NCBI GenBank assembly: GCA_032717465.1
Contig: CM064670.1
Span: 16,202,931-16,266,930, forward strand
Source: Coenobita brevimanus
Lineage: Eukaryota > Arthropoda > Malacostraca > Decapoda > Coenobitidae
Direction: 5' to 3'
Length of the DNA stretch: 64,000 bases
Shown here: positions 1-10,871 of the stretch, piece after piece
How positions within the stretch are numbered: the first letter of the stretch is position 1
How the letters are laid out: each line of letters starts with the position of its first letter
The notes under the pieces: model-generated
The model's database searches: none
What the model was told of the DNA's origin: nothing
What the model saw: only the letters and a program-made list of their open reading frames with translations
Translations under genes and position numbers: made by a program

Positions 1-1890
1 GATGATTTTGATGTGGCTAAAAATGTTAAACTTGTCCCTCCTTTTAATGAATCTGATTTAACAAAGTATTTTCAGTTGTTTGAGAGGGTAGCTACAGGTT
101 TTAATTGGCCTAAAAAGTATTGGCCAGTACACCTTCAAACTGTTCTCACCGGTAAAGCTCAAGTAACTTATGCATCTTTGCCTCAGGATCAATCTGATAA
201 TTATGATGTAGTTAAGAGCTTGATTCTTAAGGCCTATGAGCTTGTTCCTGAAGCCTATAGAGTAAAATTTAGGACAACTTACAAGCAAGATAAGCAATCC
301 CATGTTGAGTATGCAAAAATCAAAGAAGATCTGTTAGAGCAGTGGTTAAATTCTAAGAATGTGGATTCTGATTTTGGTAAATTTAAGCAGATGATTTTGC
401 TGGAGGACTTCAAAAGGTGTATTAGTAAAGATGTAAGCCTATATCTTGATGAGAGAAGAATAGATAATTTGTCTGATGCTGCAGTTTTAGCTGATGAATA
501 TGTTCTCACTCACAAGAGATATTCTAGAGGAAAAGGGAAAGCTGAGAGTAAGTACGTTGCCTCTACTCAGAGTACAGGTAACAGGAAATAGAATAAAGAT
601 GATGTTTCTCAGGAAGTAAACACCAGCTTCACCTCTAGATTTCAGAAAAGTAAATGTACTTATTATAGTAAGCTTGGTCATACTACGGAGAAATGTTTCA
701 GGAGACAGCGTAATGTGAACAAAAAGGAGTCTTTAAATATTCAGTCAATTGGTCTAGTGTCCACTCTTGAGAGTTCCCAGAATTCTTTAACTGAGTTAAC
801 TGAACCTGCTTTGAGGGGTAACTTAAATTCTCATGATGGAGCTCCTCTTTTGAGCAGTAACGTTGGTGACACTCTCAAGAGTTCATGTGCTAATTTCCTG
901 TCTGATGGTTTTGTCAGTCCTCTGGACCGTAATGACAGGAAATCAGTTAAAATACATCGTGATACAGGTGCTTGCCAATCCCTTATGCTGACCAGTGTTC
1001 TAGGCTCTAATGTTAATTCCTCTGATGAAACTGTAATCTTACAAGGTGTAGGGAATAATTACTTCTCTGTTCCTCTGTGCAGAGTGAATTTAGAGTCTGG
1101 TTTTGTTAATGGTTCCGTTATGGTTGGGTTGGTTGAGACACTCCCAATGTCAGGTGTAACTTTCTTACTTGGAAATGATATTGGTGGAAGTCAAGTGTGT
1201 CCAAATCCTCAGATGTCTAGTGAGCCAGTGGCTGTGGCCCAGGATTCTGATGTCCCTGATGTGTTCCCTGCATGTGCTGTCACTAGGGCTAAGTCTAAAG
1301 TTACTGGTGACTTAGAGGATAATGATGATGATGATGTTATCCTAGCTGACACTTTTCTTGCAAATTTGGACCACTCACCAGATGAGGCAGTACCCCGTAG
1401 TGTTGATAATTTGTCTCGTCAAGAGTTGGTTGAGTTGCAGGTTGCTGACCCTGAGTTGAAAGGTCTAGCTAACTCTGCTTGCAGTGAGGAAGAGTCAGCT
1501 GGTGCTTCTACTTGTTTTTATATAAAGTCAGGAGTACTTATGAGGAAGTGGAGACCCCCAACAGCATCAGCCGACTGTGAATGGGAGGTTGTACATCAAG
1601 TTGTCATCCCTCGTGTTTGTAGGCAGGATATCATTAGAGTGGCTCATGATTCCAGTTTGGCAGGACACCTTGGAGTGAGGAAGACTGTGGCACGCATTTT
1701 GAAACACTTCTACTGGCCAGGTATCTTCAAGGATGTTTCCTGGTATTGTAAGTCTTGTCACACCTGTCAAGTTGTGGGGAAGTGTAATCAGACCGAAAAG
1801 GTTGCACCTCTAGTTCCCATTCCTCCTTTTGAGGCGCCTTTCACCCGTGTGTTGGTGGATATTGTGGGCCCTCTTCCTAAGACTTCTTAA
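1..1890 (+). pseudogene. gag, protease and integrase N-terminal half of the Gmr1-like element
   Basis: This frame is open at base 1, so the true gag start is upstream; the GTG at 13 is not a start. The first ~190 residues are a capsid-like segment. A TAG at 589-591 interrupts the frame, which then continues in phase through a CCHC knuckle near 655-700 whose second cysteine is replaced by tyrosine (CTYY...GH....C). The aspartic protease active site reads RDTGA near 960. The integrase HHCC zinc domain follows at 1640-1780 (H...GHLG...CKSCHTC), and then the first catalytic aspartate in LVDIVGPLP near 1855. A TAA ends the frame at 1888. Domain order and motifs are seen directly; function is from the families. 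Confidence 0.85.
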
Positions 1891-2700
1891 GGTTTTTCTT
1901 ATGTGTTGACCCTGATTGATATGGCTACTCTTTATCCTGAAGCCATTCCACTTAGAAATATCTCAGCAAAGAACGTGGTTAAGGAAATGCTAGGGTTTTT
2001 CACAAAGTTTGGTCTGCCCAAGGAGGTACAGTCCGACCGGGGAAGTAATTTCATGTCAAATGTTTTCAAGCAGTCTTTGAAAGAGTTGGGCATCACCCAG
2101 ATCACGTCTTCAGCTTACCATTCCCAGACCCAAGGAGCGTTGGAGAGATATCATCAAACACTCAAATCGATGCTCAAGAAATACTGTTTGGAACATCAGA
2201 AAGACTGGGATAAAGGTCTTCCACATGTTGTATTTGCTGCAAGTGAATCTCCAAATGAATCACTGGGCTTCTCACCTTTTGAACTACTGTTTGGCCATGA
2301 AGTAAGAGGACCCCTTAAGTTACTCAAGGAATGCTGGCTGTCGGAGGAAGATGACGTCAACCTGCTGGAGTATGTGATGAAGTTCAAAGAACGGCTATCC
2401 ACTGCTTTACAGCTGGCGAGAGAGAATTTAGGAGCTGCTAGGAGAAGATAAAGACTTGGTATGTTAAGAAGTCCAGGTTACGCCACTTTCAGCCAGGAGA
2501 TCAGGTTTTGACTCTGCTACCAGTTCATGGGCAACCTCTTTAAACCAAGTTTAGTGGTCCTTATTTCGTGGAGAAGAAACTCAGTGATGTCAACTATGTC
2601 ATCGCCACACCAGATCGTAGAAAGAACAAGCAACTTTGTCACATCAACATGCTAAAGATATATCACAGGCGGGACGAAAATAACCCAGTCTGCACTGTAG
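1891..2700 (+). pseudogene. integrase catalytic core and GPY/F C-terminal module
   Basis: This continues the integrase after the stop at 1888. The second catalytic aspartate lies in VQSDRGSNF near 2030 and the glutamate in ALERYHQTL near 2150, completing a D,D-35-E core. The frame is lost near 2450. In another frame, with a stop near 2542, the C-terminal GPY/F module is still readable (SGPYFVEKKL, about 2550-2590), followed by a basic tail. Integrase joins element cDNA ends to chromosomal DNA. The GPY/F module is typical of Ty3/gypsy integrases and not of copia, which supports the gypsy assignment despite the domain order. Confidence 0.82.
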
Positions 2701-4185
2701 CTCTTCCACCCGAGTCTGCAAGTGAAGTTCTCCCATGCAGCATGAGCCTGAGTGATAGTTTGGGGAAGAATCCTGATATCATGAATGATCTCCAGACTAA
2801 GCTTTCTCATCTAGCTCACGAGGAAAGGCAGGAGTTTTCGGCATTACTGCAGGAGTACCCGCAAGTGTTCCGTGCCACTCCAGGAAGAACCACTGTGTTG
2901 ATGCATGATGTTGATGTTGGAGACGCAAAGCCAATTAAATTGCCTCCTTACCGTGTGAACCCAGTGAAAGTTCCTCTCATCCAGAAGGAGCTTGGCTACC
3001 TGTTGGACCACAAGATGATTGAGCCCTGTCAGAGCGAGTGGAGTTCTCCTGTCACTCTAGTCCCTAAGCCAGGTGGGTCACAGCGGCTTTGCATTGACTA
3101 CAGACGTGTTAATCAGATAACCAAAACAGACACTTACCCTCTCCCTCGTGTGGAAGATTGCATAGACAAGATCGGAAAGGCTAGGTACATAAGTAAGTTT
3201 GATTTGTTAAAGGGATACTGGCAAGTACCTATGACTGAACGTGCTAGGGAGATCTCATGTTTTGTAACACTAGGAAAGACTTTTGCATGTTCTGTAATGC
3301 CATATGGTATGAAGAATGCACCAGCCACATTTCAGAAGCTCATGAATGTTGTAACAGAGGGTTTGGCAGGGTGTGTTGTTTATATTGATGATTTATTAAT
3401 CTTCAGTGACAACTGGAAAGATCAAACTATGCCATGTCAGTAAATTTCTTGAGCGTTTGGTTCATGCTAATCTTGTAGCTAATTTATCAAAGTGTGAGTT
3501 TGGTCAAGCTAAAGTTCAGTACCTTGGGTATGTAATTGGTGATGGACATGTTGCATCACCAGCAGCTAAGGATCAGGTTATAAGTGATCTTCCCAGACCT
3601 AAAAGTAGGAAAGAGCTACAAAGATTTTTGGGAATGGTAGGTTATTACAGGAGATTTGTTCTTAACTTTTCAATTCTTGTATCACCACTTACAGACCTAC
3701 TGAAAATGGGAGTTAAATTTGTCTCGACCGATGACTGTGAATCCTCTTTCAACAGACTTAAAGCTATTCTATTAAGTCAGCCAGTGCTCACTACTCCAAA
3801 TTTTGCTAAGCCTTTTAAGATAGCTGTTGATGCAAGTGCTACAGGAGCTGGGGCTGTTTTGCTGCAAGAGGATGATCAGGGTATTGAACACCCTGTATCT
3901 TATTACAGTAAGAAGTTCACTCCACCTCAAAAGAACTACTCAACTATTGAGAAAGAGCTTTTGGCCTTGAGTTTGGGTTTACAGCATTTTTCATTTTATT
4001 TGTGTTCTGGTTTTGACCCCATAGTCATTTATACCGATCATAACCCACTGAAATTCCTTAGTAAGTTTAAAGATGAAAATCAGAGATTGACAAGATGGAG
4101 TCTACTTCTTCAGGAGTATTCATTAGACATACAACATGTCAAGGGGAAAGAAAATGTTATTGCAGATTGCTTATCTAGACTTTAG
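2701..4185 (+). pseudogene. reverse transcriptase and RNase H of the Gmr1-like element
   Basis: The RT begins after a ~60-residue linker. Visible blocks are LCIDYRRVNQ (about 3090), FDLLKGYWQV (about 3200), MPYGMKNAPATFQ (about 3298) and the catalytic YIDDLLIFSD (about 3380). A single frame change near 3420-3430 moves the reading frame; the thumb (LSKCEFG, QYLGYVIG) and connection (FLGMVGYYRRF) continue to about 3700. RNase H follows with AVDASATGAGAVL, KELLAL and YTDHNPL, ending at a stop at 4183-4185. There is no integrase downstream, only a short spacer, the polypurine tract and the LTR. That confirms that RNase H is the last pol domain. Confidence 0.87.
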
Positions 4186-4237
4186 ACAGATTGTTTTAGA
4201 GTAATAAGAAATTTCCTTTGTAAATTTCTTTTTCTTT

Positions 4238-4246
4238 GTGGGGAGG
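4238..4246 (+). other. polypurine tract
   Basis: The purine-rich run GTGGGGAGG lies immediately 5' of the TGTTAC start of the LTR. In LTR elements such a tract primes plus-strand DNA synthesis. Its position directly against the LTR boundary is the evidence. Confidence 0.7.
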
Positions 4247-5024
4247 TGTTACATAGCCTATGATTTCATCATCCTTTGTGTAATTCTAACGTACAGTATG
4301 CTGCCTGTTTGATCACGAGCGTGTTCTGCCTCACTCCCCCCCTCCTCCCTTATAGTAAAGTCGTTCTTTCTGTTGTTCAGAGCAGGATTGTCAACTCTTT
4401 GTCCCCATGGCTTCATTTGCGCGTCCTTCTTACAAGTTGTATCAAGCTCTGCCGGCCCCTATATAATGAGCTCAGTCTCTGCATTATTGCCCCTTAGATC
4501 TACTCATTTTGCTCACATTTCTGTCCTCCCCTGTACAGTTGTTATTATTGTGAGTGCTCAGGAAGTCTCCAACCATCTAGCAGCTGTGTAATTTGAGTAT
4601 AACTGTTATTGCATTTGCTCTTGTACTGTATAGCATAAGGTGTTAATTTGTAGACCTAGTGAGGTTTTTGTGATTAATGTAAAGTTTGGATGTCAGTCAT
4701 TATTAATAATATTTCGTATCTGTAATAATATATCTTGCATTCACTGAGTATTATCCGGCATTCTCATTTTATCAGGGCTGACTTAGATAAATTTACTCAT
4801 GCTAATTTCGAGTTAATAGAGGCTATTGCAGTTAACCATATATTTAACCTGTTTTTTGCCATTACATTATCCTTATGAGTCCTGAATGTTTTGTTGTTAG
4901 TTTGAGCATTAAACTTTAACTTGTAATTTTACCTAGCTCTTTTATTTTGAACCTGGACCTTTACGGGACAGTAGTGATTATTAGTATTCTCACTTAAAGT
5001 GTACATTATCTTTCTCTGTTCCGT

Positions 5025-5028
<4 letters not shown>
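4247..5028 (+). repeat. 3' LTR of the Gmr1-like element (782 bp)
   Basis: The LTR begins TGTTAC after the polypurine tract and ends GTAACA at 5023-5028, giving the expected TG...CA termini as a 6-bp inverted repeat. The 5' partner is outside the window, so identity between LTRs (insertion age) cannot be read. No open frame is supported inside. The sequence after the LTR is (AT)n, so any 4-6 bp target duplication would be made of AT and cannot be distinguished. Confidence 0.8.

Positions 5029-5099
<71 letters not shown>
5029..5099. repeat. (AT)n microsatellite, ~71 bp
   Basis: This is a pure AT dinucleotide run directly abutting the 3' end of the LTR. Either the element inserted into a pre-existing AT tract or the tract expanded from an AT target. 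Confidence 0.97.
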
Positions 5100-5101
<2 letters not shown>

Positions 5102-5499
5102 CGTCATACACACATATAATATTCTTAAAATTTATTTTGATTTTTTCGAATATTACATTATTTATTAGAAAAAATACCTAATCTAAAAACTCTAACACTA
5201 ATAATGTAACAGATAAATCACTCAACCATCATAGAGCCTTTAAGGTATAAATAGCCAACCCTTCTTGCTGTGGTGGTGAACAGACAAGTAGAATAAGCTC
5301 CCCAAAAAATGTTGGGATTACTACCACCAAGTCAGAAGGAAGGAGGGGGACAGGGGAAGAATAAGTTGGTGAGGAAGTGAATTTTAGTTGAAGGAATAGG
5401 CATCGGGGCTTAAGCCAACATGCGTGGGCAGTTATTTGGGCAGTTGCACTGGGCAGGGGACAACACAAACATCCAAGAATGGTGAAGTGACAAGGAAAG
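5100..5499. other. intergenic, nothing recognised
   Basis: This is an AT-rich stretch followed by ordinary sequence. The short open frames on both strands have no recognisable motif and no splice context that I trust. Confidence 0.6.
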
Positions 5500-5691
5500 T
5501 AAGCTCCCAAACATTCCCCAGGAATACGACACGCAACCGTCGATTTTACATCCGGGTACCTATATTTAGTTCTAGGTACGAACAGGCTAGGGCAATGCAG
5601 ACCGTGCCTAAAGGTCTCGTGGTCGACCCGGGAATCGAACCCGGGAACGCTCGCTTGCGAGGCGAGTGTACTACCGTTACACCATCGTCCA
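5500..5691 (-). mobile_element. tRNA-headed SINE-like repeat
   Basis: On the minus strand a tRNA-like head (5691-5620) runs directly into a non-tRNA body of at least 120 bp. A tRNA-like 5' head fused to an unrelated body is the layout of a tRNA-derived SINE. The 3' end and any tail are not sharply visible. The alternative is a stand-alone tRNA or tRNA pseudogene that happens to precede unrelated sequence. Confidence 0.4.
5620..5691 (-). tRNA. tRNA-Ala(CGC)-like sequence, probably pseudo
   Basis: The minus strand shows an A-box match (TGGTGTAACGG), a perfect anticodon stem (CTCGC/GCGAG) around the loop CTCGCAA, which puts CGC in the anticodon position, and a T arm CCGGG-TTCGATT-CCCGG with a perfect B box. 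The acceptor arm does not pair in the standard register, so a working tRNA is doubtful. The internal Pol III promoter boxes are intact. It may be the head of a SINE rather than a gene. Confidence 0.45.
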
Positions 5692-5768
5692 CTCCTCTTG
5701 CTGTACAGAAGGTAAGTCTAATATAAACAAGCTCTGAGGACCTTCAGGTAACCTGAAAAGCCTAAGTT

Positions 5769-5771
<3 letters not shown>

Positions 5772-5820
<49 letters not shown>
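5772..5820. repeat. (GT)n microsatellite
   Basis: This is a pure TG dinucleotide run of about 48 bp, placed at the left boundary of dispersed repeat A. Confidence 0.97.
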
Positions 5821-5821
<1 letters not shown>

Positions 5822-6290
5822 CATCAAGATCTGAAGACTAAGGTGTCCAAGAACGCATGTGTAAATTTTACGTTTGTGTCAATTACTGGTTAACCGTTCG
5901 CTTATCTTTAACCATATTCCATTCAGATGATAAGAGGGACCTCAGCTATATATCTTGAAAGTTGTAGCTTTAAAGTTCTTGCAGTTTTCTCTAAAACGTG
6001 TTGCAAATAAACACAGAGCAGATTTGAATTCGGTACTTTCCACTAGGCTAAATGACAAAATATTAAGCCAAATTTATTCAACAAACATTTTTATCATAGG
6101 ATTTCCAACCAAAAAGCTGTCTCTCAGTTTCTGAGGTATTTCAACTTCAAGTATGTAATTTTCAGAACAGAAACGAGTATAATATTATGATCTTCAAAAA
6201 TGGGTTAAGGTCATTATGTTTGGCACAGGGACTTCGGTTACGCTAGAGTACCTTCGTGTATAATATTATGAAGATTGAAGAAACCATAGG
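5822..6290 (+). repeat. dispersed repeat A, copy 1
   Basis: About 465 bp aligns by eye over its whole length with 10872-11345, with frequent substitutions and small indels. Shared landmarks include GATCTGAAGAC near the start, CAGCTATATATCT, a GATTTGAATTCGGT block, TTTCCACTAGG, CCAACCAAAAAGCTGT and TTTGGCACA near the end. No open frame is shared, so it is noncoding mobile or amplified DNA of unknown class. Repeat B lies directly downstream of this copy. Confidence 0.8.
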
Positions 6291-6800
6291 CAATGGTTGC
6301 AACCAGCTGACCACGCACATAACCCCCTCCTGAACACCTAATCAAGTGTATAACGGTCCTCAACCCCCCCCCCTCCTCCCCCTGTATAACATAGAGACAT
6401 TAAAACTTAAAAATTGAAGTAGTTTGTCCATGATTATATTGAAGTTACAGGCAGATCTCATGAAATTATGACTCTTGCTTTTTTTTCACTGAGGCAGCCA
6501 TTTTTTTATAATTACATAATGCATATGTAATTATTCATATAATCATCTATCACGTACAGTTTCTGCCTCCTAGGTGTCAGTTGCAAAGTTTTAATAGAAA
6601 AATGCATTAAAATAATAATTTTTATGTATTTTTGCAATTTCAGAACGTTGTTATATTCTCATGGTATTCTAACTACCAAAAGGCACCAGGTCACCAGGAG
6701 GCATATTAACACATATTCCTGGATAGTTTGAAGCTTGTACCTGTTACTTTCTGAGTCATAGCCTGGAAATGGAAAATGATTTATTAAAAAAAAAAAAAAA
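6291..6800 (+). repeat. C-rich leader and partial unit of repeat B
   Basis: The stretch near 6300-6410 (CACCTAATCAAGTG, a run of nine C, TGTATAACATAGAGACATTAAAACT) recurs near 24100-24170 and, more diverged, near 24835-24935. In each case it precedes a unit of repeat B. A partial unit with CCAAAAGGCACCAG and TTCTGAGTCATAGCCTGGAAA is visible at about 6675-6780. Confidence 0.6.
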
Positions 6801-7000
6801 ACTGCTTGTGGCACAGCGTTCTACTTACCAAAAGGCACCAGTTCACTATAAGACATACTATGTGAATTTTCATGACTGTAATTAACGCTGAGTTCTGGCT
6901 TGGAAACGAATTTTTTTTTGCCTGGCCAGCCGCCTTGCTGCTTAGGGCTGCGGATGGTCCCAGCGATAACACCTTCCTCTGACTTTATCAGGTGGAGAGG
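6801..7000 (+). repeat. dispersed repeat B, unit 1
   Basis: This ~200-bp unit follows an A run. Landmarks are CTACTTACCAAAAGGCACC, GTTCACTATAAGACATAC, a Cys-codon-free GC-rich block GCCTGGCCAGCCGC, and the end TGACTTTATCAGGTGGAG. The same order of landmarks recurs at 7125-7335, 24196-24367 and 24984-25202. No coding potential is seen. Confidence 0.75.
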
Positions 7001-7124
7001 AACAACTTAGAAACTATCTAACCAGGCAATTCTAAACATAACCTGGGAGTTTCAGATTCCTTGTGCAGGTCGCATTGACATCTAAGATTTTATTTTTTAC
7101 TTTTACATTATTTAATAGAAAAAA

Positions 7125-7335
7125 ACTACTTAAGATGCAGCATTCTACCTATCAAAAGGCACCAGTTCACAAAGAGACACATTACTATGTGGAATTTCAT
7201 GACATTGTGGTCGATACTTTCTCAGTTCAGGCCCAGAAACAAAATACGCCCGGCCAGCAGCACAACTCTGCGGGCGGACACCTGATAATCCCAGTGATAC
7301 AACACCTTCTGACTTTATCAGGTGGTGGGTAAAAA
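7125..7335 (+). repeat. dispersed repeat B, unit 2
   Basis: This is the second unit, about 125 bp after unit 1. It starts ACTACTTAAGATGCAGCATT after an A run and ends TGACTTTATCAGGTGGTGGG-TAAAAA. The stretch just upstream (CAGGTCGCATTGACATC) matches 24908-24925, so the leader is also shared with the 24-kb cluster. Confidence 0.75.
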
Positions 7336-7467
7336 GGTGCAAAGAAAATTAATAATTAGTTGCCTATTCTTGTTGTGTAGCCACAATAAGGAAGCTTCGC
7401 CATTACTATTTATTGTATATAAGATATATGTAATGTGGTAGATGGGGGCACCCATAATCCACTCCCT

Positions 7468-7570
7468 CAATGTAGGGTTGCCTTATGGTCTCCACACTGA
7501 GTGACAAGCCAAATGGTTTCCCGCAGCCAGGAAACCATTTACTAACCTGGTTGATAACCATATAACCAGG
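7468..7570 (+). repeat. ~100-bp dispersed repeat, partner at 17625-17712
   Basis: The segment containing GTGACAAGCCAAATGGTTTC and AACCATTTA recurs at 17625-17712 as GTGTGACAAGCCAATGGTTTC with the same order of flanking words. Here it lies just upstream of the LINE that starts near 7632, so it could be a fragment of that LINE's 5' UTR. Confidence 0.55.
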
Positions 7571-7631
7571 GTTTTTGGCCGGGCTAAGTTTCCCCCAGAT
7601 TCTCCTGTCTAAAATCAGTTAATCATCGCAA

Positions 7632-9719
7632 ATGTTTCGGCCCAATACCTGCCCAGGGCACCAACCAAATGGGCAGATTCGCATGACCATATGGAATGTG
7701 AGAGGTGTGAATGAGCAGAGCAAGACGGTGGAAGTGGTGAATGTGCTCAAGAGTGCAAGAGTTGCCGTGACGGCATTGCGTGAAACAAAGATGAAAGGAT
7801 GTGAAATGGAGGAGTGGGAGGGTGTAAAGTGTGTGAAGTCGGGCATGAGTGGGCGAGGGAGATGCGAGGAAAAGGAATTGCTTTGATGATGAATGAAATG
7901 TGGCAGAGTGGAATGAGTGATTACAAAATAATGTGTTAGCTCAAGATGTATGCATGTCAAGTTCAAGTTTGAGAGGGTGAAAGTGTTTGTGACTGTAGCG
8001 TATGCACTGTGTGATGACAGGAGTGAGAGAGAGAAAGACAGGTTTTGGGATGCCCCGGATGAAGCAGTGGGAGACATGCCTAGGAACTATAAAGTGATCG
8101 TAATGGGCGGTATGAATGGAAGAGTAGGCACTGGTTCTGAGGATGACATAATGGGTTGTTATGGAGTGCCACGAGAAAATGATAATGGGAAGCGACTGAA
8201 GGATATGTATCAGGAAAGGAGGCCTTGCATTTGTAACTCGTATTTCAAACACAAAGATGTACATAAATATACATGATATATTGTAGAGGAAACGGGGATC
8301 GTGTTGAAAGGAGCCTGATTGATCATGTGCTCGTAGAGGTCGATCCTGGGAATGGTTGCTGATACGAGGGCCGTGAGAGGACGATGTGGAGGTCTGTCAG
8401 ATCATATGATTGTGGTACGCAAGATCAAGCTGAGAGGAGTGAGGGGGAGCAGGAGAGAGGGGAGCAGTCAGGGAGAAAGACTGAAAGTCGAGAAACTGAG
8501 GATCAAAGAAATGGCTGATGAATACAGGACCAAAGTAGGAGTGGAGCTGGAATCAGTGAATTGGAATGATATGGATCTGGACATCCTGTGGAATGCATAT
8601 AGGGATTGCTTAGTCAGGAAGGTTAAAGCCGTGTGTGGTGTGCCAAGAGTAACAACAGAGAAGAAAGGTAAGACATGGTGGGATGAAGAAGTTAAGAGAG
8701 CATTGGAGGAAAGAGGACGAAGTGGCTAGATTGTTCACAGGACAGGGGTTCATTTGAAATAAGGACTGACTATATTGAGAGCAAGAAGCATGTAAAGAGA
8801 CTAGTGAAGAGGAAAAAGGAGGAGGTAAATGATGATCTAAAAAGAAAAATGAATGCAAATTACTCTGAAAACAAGAAGTTATTCTGCAAAAAGGTGCAGA
8901 AATGTAGAAGTGACAGTGGAAAGAAATGAGAAAGTGTGAAGGATGTAAGTGGTAGATTATTAATCCATAGGGATGAAGTAAGGACCAGAGGGAAAGAATA
9001 TTTAGAAAGCCTGATGAATGGGAATAGAGAAAGCAGAGCCGCTACAAACATGACTGGTTTTGGGGGGGTGCAAAGAAGGAATGCAGTGATAGGAAACGTG
9101 ACACTCGCATAGGTGAAGAATGCTGTAAACGGCTGAAAAATGGGAAAGCAGTTGGGGTTGATGAGGTGTATGCAGAGATGATCAAGTGTAGTGGAGAGAG
9201 CGGAATGAAGTGCTTGTTGGAGATAAATAAGAAGGCATGGATAAGTGAAACTGTACCAGCAGAGTGGAAAAAGGCTGTGATTGTACCCCTGTAAATAAAG
9301 GTGAGCGAAGTGAGTGCAAGAATTATGGTGGGATAAGTTTATTGAGTGTGGTAGGAAAGGTATGTGGGAAAATTTTTCTAGACAAAGTAAGAGAGATATC
9401 AGAAGTCCTGGTGAGTGATGAACAGGGTGGCTTTAGGAGTGGCAGACGATGTGTGGATTAAATATTTGCTGTGAGACAGATTGTGGAGATGGCTTGCAAG
9501 AACGACTATAAGGTATTTATAGCATTCATGGATCTGGAAAAAGCATGTGACAAAGTAGACAGAGAAGGATCATGGAAAGTTTTGCTCATGTGCGGTGTAG
9601 AGGGTAAGCTGCTAGGTGCCATCAAAAGTTTTTTGTAAGGGTAAATGGCCCTCTAAGTGAATGGTCCACGATCGATGTGGACGTACGACAATGTTGTTTG
9701 ATGTCCCCATGGTTGTTCA

Positions 9720-9761
<42 letters not shown>

Positions 9762-10869
9762 GGGTGATGAGACAAGTAAAAACACGAGTAACGGAGAGGG
9801 GGATGGCGTTGGTAATGAATGGGGAGAGATGGAATATCTCAACTTTGTTGTATGCTGATGATGAAGTACTACTTGCAAATACCGGACAAGAACTTGGTAG
9901 ACTAATGCAGGGTTTTGCTGATATCTGTGAGCGTCGTGTCTTGAGAGTAAATGTAGAAAAGAGCAAAATGATTACGGAGAGAGAAGGTGACTCCCAGTGT
10001 GATATTACAGTGAGTGGAGAGAGACTGGAATTGGTGAGAGTTCAAATACCGAGGTACAGTGATAGAAAAGAGAGGAAAATGTGCAAAAGAAGTAAAAAGT
10101 AGAGTGACACAAGGAAGGAAAGTAGCTGGTGCAATGAAGGCCTTGATAAGAAACAGAGGCTTAAGTGTTGCAGCTGCACGAGTCTTACATGAAGGAGTGT
10201 TAGTGCCAACTATAACATATGGATGTGAGATTGTTGTGGCATGAAAATGAAAAGTCAGGAGTGAGAGCAGTGGAGATGGGACTGCTGAGGAATATATGTG
10301 GAGTACAGAGAGTGGACAGGACACAAAATGATGTGATTCGTGAAAACTGTTGAGTGAAGTCTGTGGTCACCAGAATCGAAGACAGTGTGAGATGGTATGG
10401 TCATGTGGAGAGAATGGATAACAAGAGAGTGGTGAAAAAGGTACCGGTATATCTGTGACCGAATTTGAAAGAGGGAGGCGGGGTAGACCAAGGAGAAGGT
10501 GGAGGGATATGGTGGGTAAGTGTGTGAGGAAGAGAGGTTTGGAAGTTGGTGAGACTAGGGGACTGACAGAGATTGAGCTGGCTGGCTGGATGTTGTGAGG
10601 AGAAGCGCATGATCAGGTATTTTGCACCCCTTTTTAACGTGACTGCGTCTGGATTGACTCTGTCGGACACGTTTACAGTAAGTGGGGATTATTTTTTGGC
10701 ATATCAAATAGAGCCAGCATTCTGGAGGCTTGAATGGTGAATGAACGGAAGCGTGGCCCATTACACTGGGCAAATTTGGGCTGTCTGGACGTTGCTACTT
10801 CTCACTCTGCCGTAGGGTTGGAAGGAGATCCGGATGAAGATGAAGATGATGATGATGACGATGATGATA
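7632..10869 (+). mobile_element. RTE-type non-LTR retrotransposon, copy 1 (decayed)
   Basis: An apurinic-type endonuclease domain begins with IWNVRGV near 7692, has a LRETKM catalytic-Glu block near 7780, VMGGMNGRVG near 8103, and the terminal GGLSDHMIVV near 8393. Reverse transcriptase follows with SECKNYGGISLLSVVGKV (about 9315), DEQGGFRSGR (about 9418) and the YADDEVLL catalytic box at 9851. The frame is broken many times. The 3' end carries a (GATGAT)n tail ending near 10869; short-unit tandem tails are typical of RTE-clade LINEs. Copy 2 at 26985-29174 has a better preserved RT and the same tail. Confidence 0.85.
9718..9759. repeat. (TA)n tract inside the LINE reverse transcriptase
   Basis: The tract sits exactly where the related LINE at 28050-28075 encodes LFNIYMDG from a short AATATATATATGG seed. 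The repeat therefore expanded from the RT coding sequence itself. Confidence 0.9.
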
Positions 10870-10871
10870 TA

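Larger units (their letters stand above)
1..5028 (+). mobile_element. Gmr1-like Ty3/gypsy-superfamily LTR retrotransposon (5' end outside window)
   Basis: The domains read in order gag, zinc knuckle, protease, integrase, reverse transcriptase, RNase H, then a 3' LTR. Integrase before RT is the Ty1/copia order, but the RT (YIDD), RNase H and integrase sequences are of Ty3/gypsy type. This combination is the known hallmark of Gmr1-like elements, first described from deuterostomes. The copy is dead: it has in-frame stops near 589, 1888 and 2542 and frame changes near 2450 and 3425. The 5' LTR and primer site lie left of the window. The 3' LTR abuts an (AT)n tract, so the target was probably AT-rich. 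The domain order is directly visible; the clade name follows from it. Confidence 0.88.

Noticed and set aside
13..15. GTG at 13 as the gag start
   Set aside because: The frame is open to base 1 and continues upstream; GTG starts are not expected here.
5424..5726. 100-codon + frame with DPGIEPG
   Set aside because: It is the antisense translation of the tRNA-like head.
7619..8264. Minus-strand frames over the LINE endonuclease
   Set aside because: They are shadows of the + strand LINE coding sequence with no motifs.
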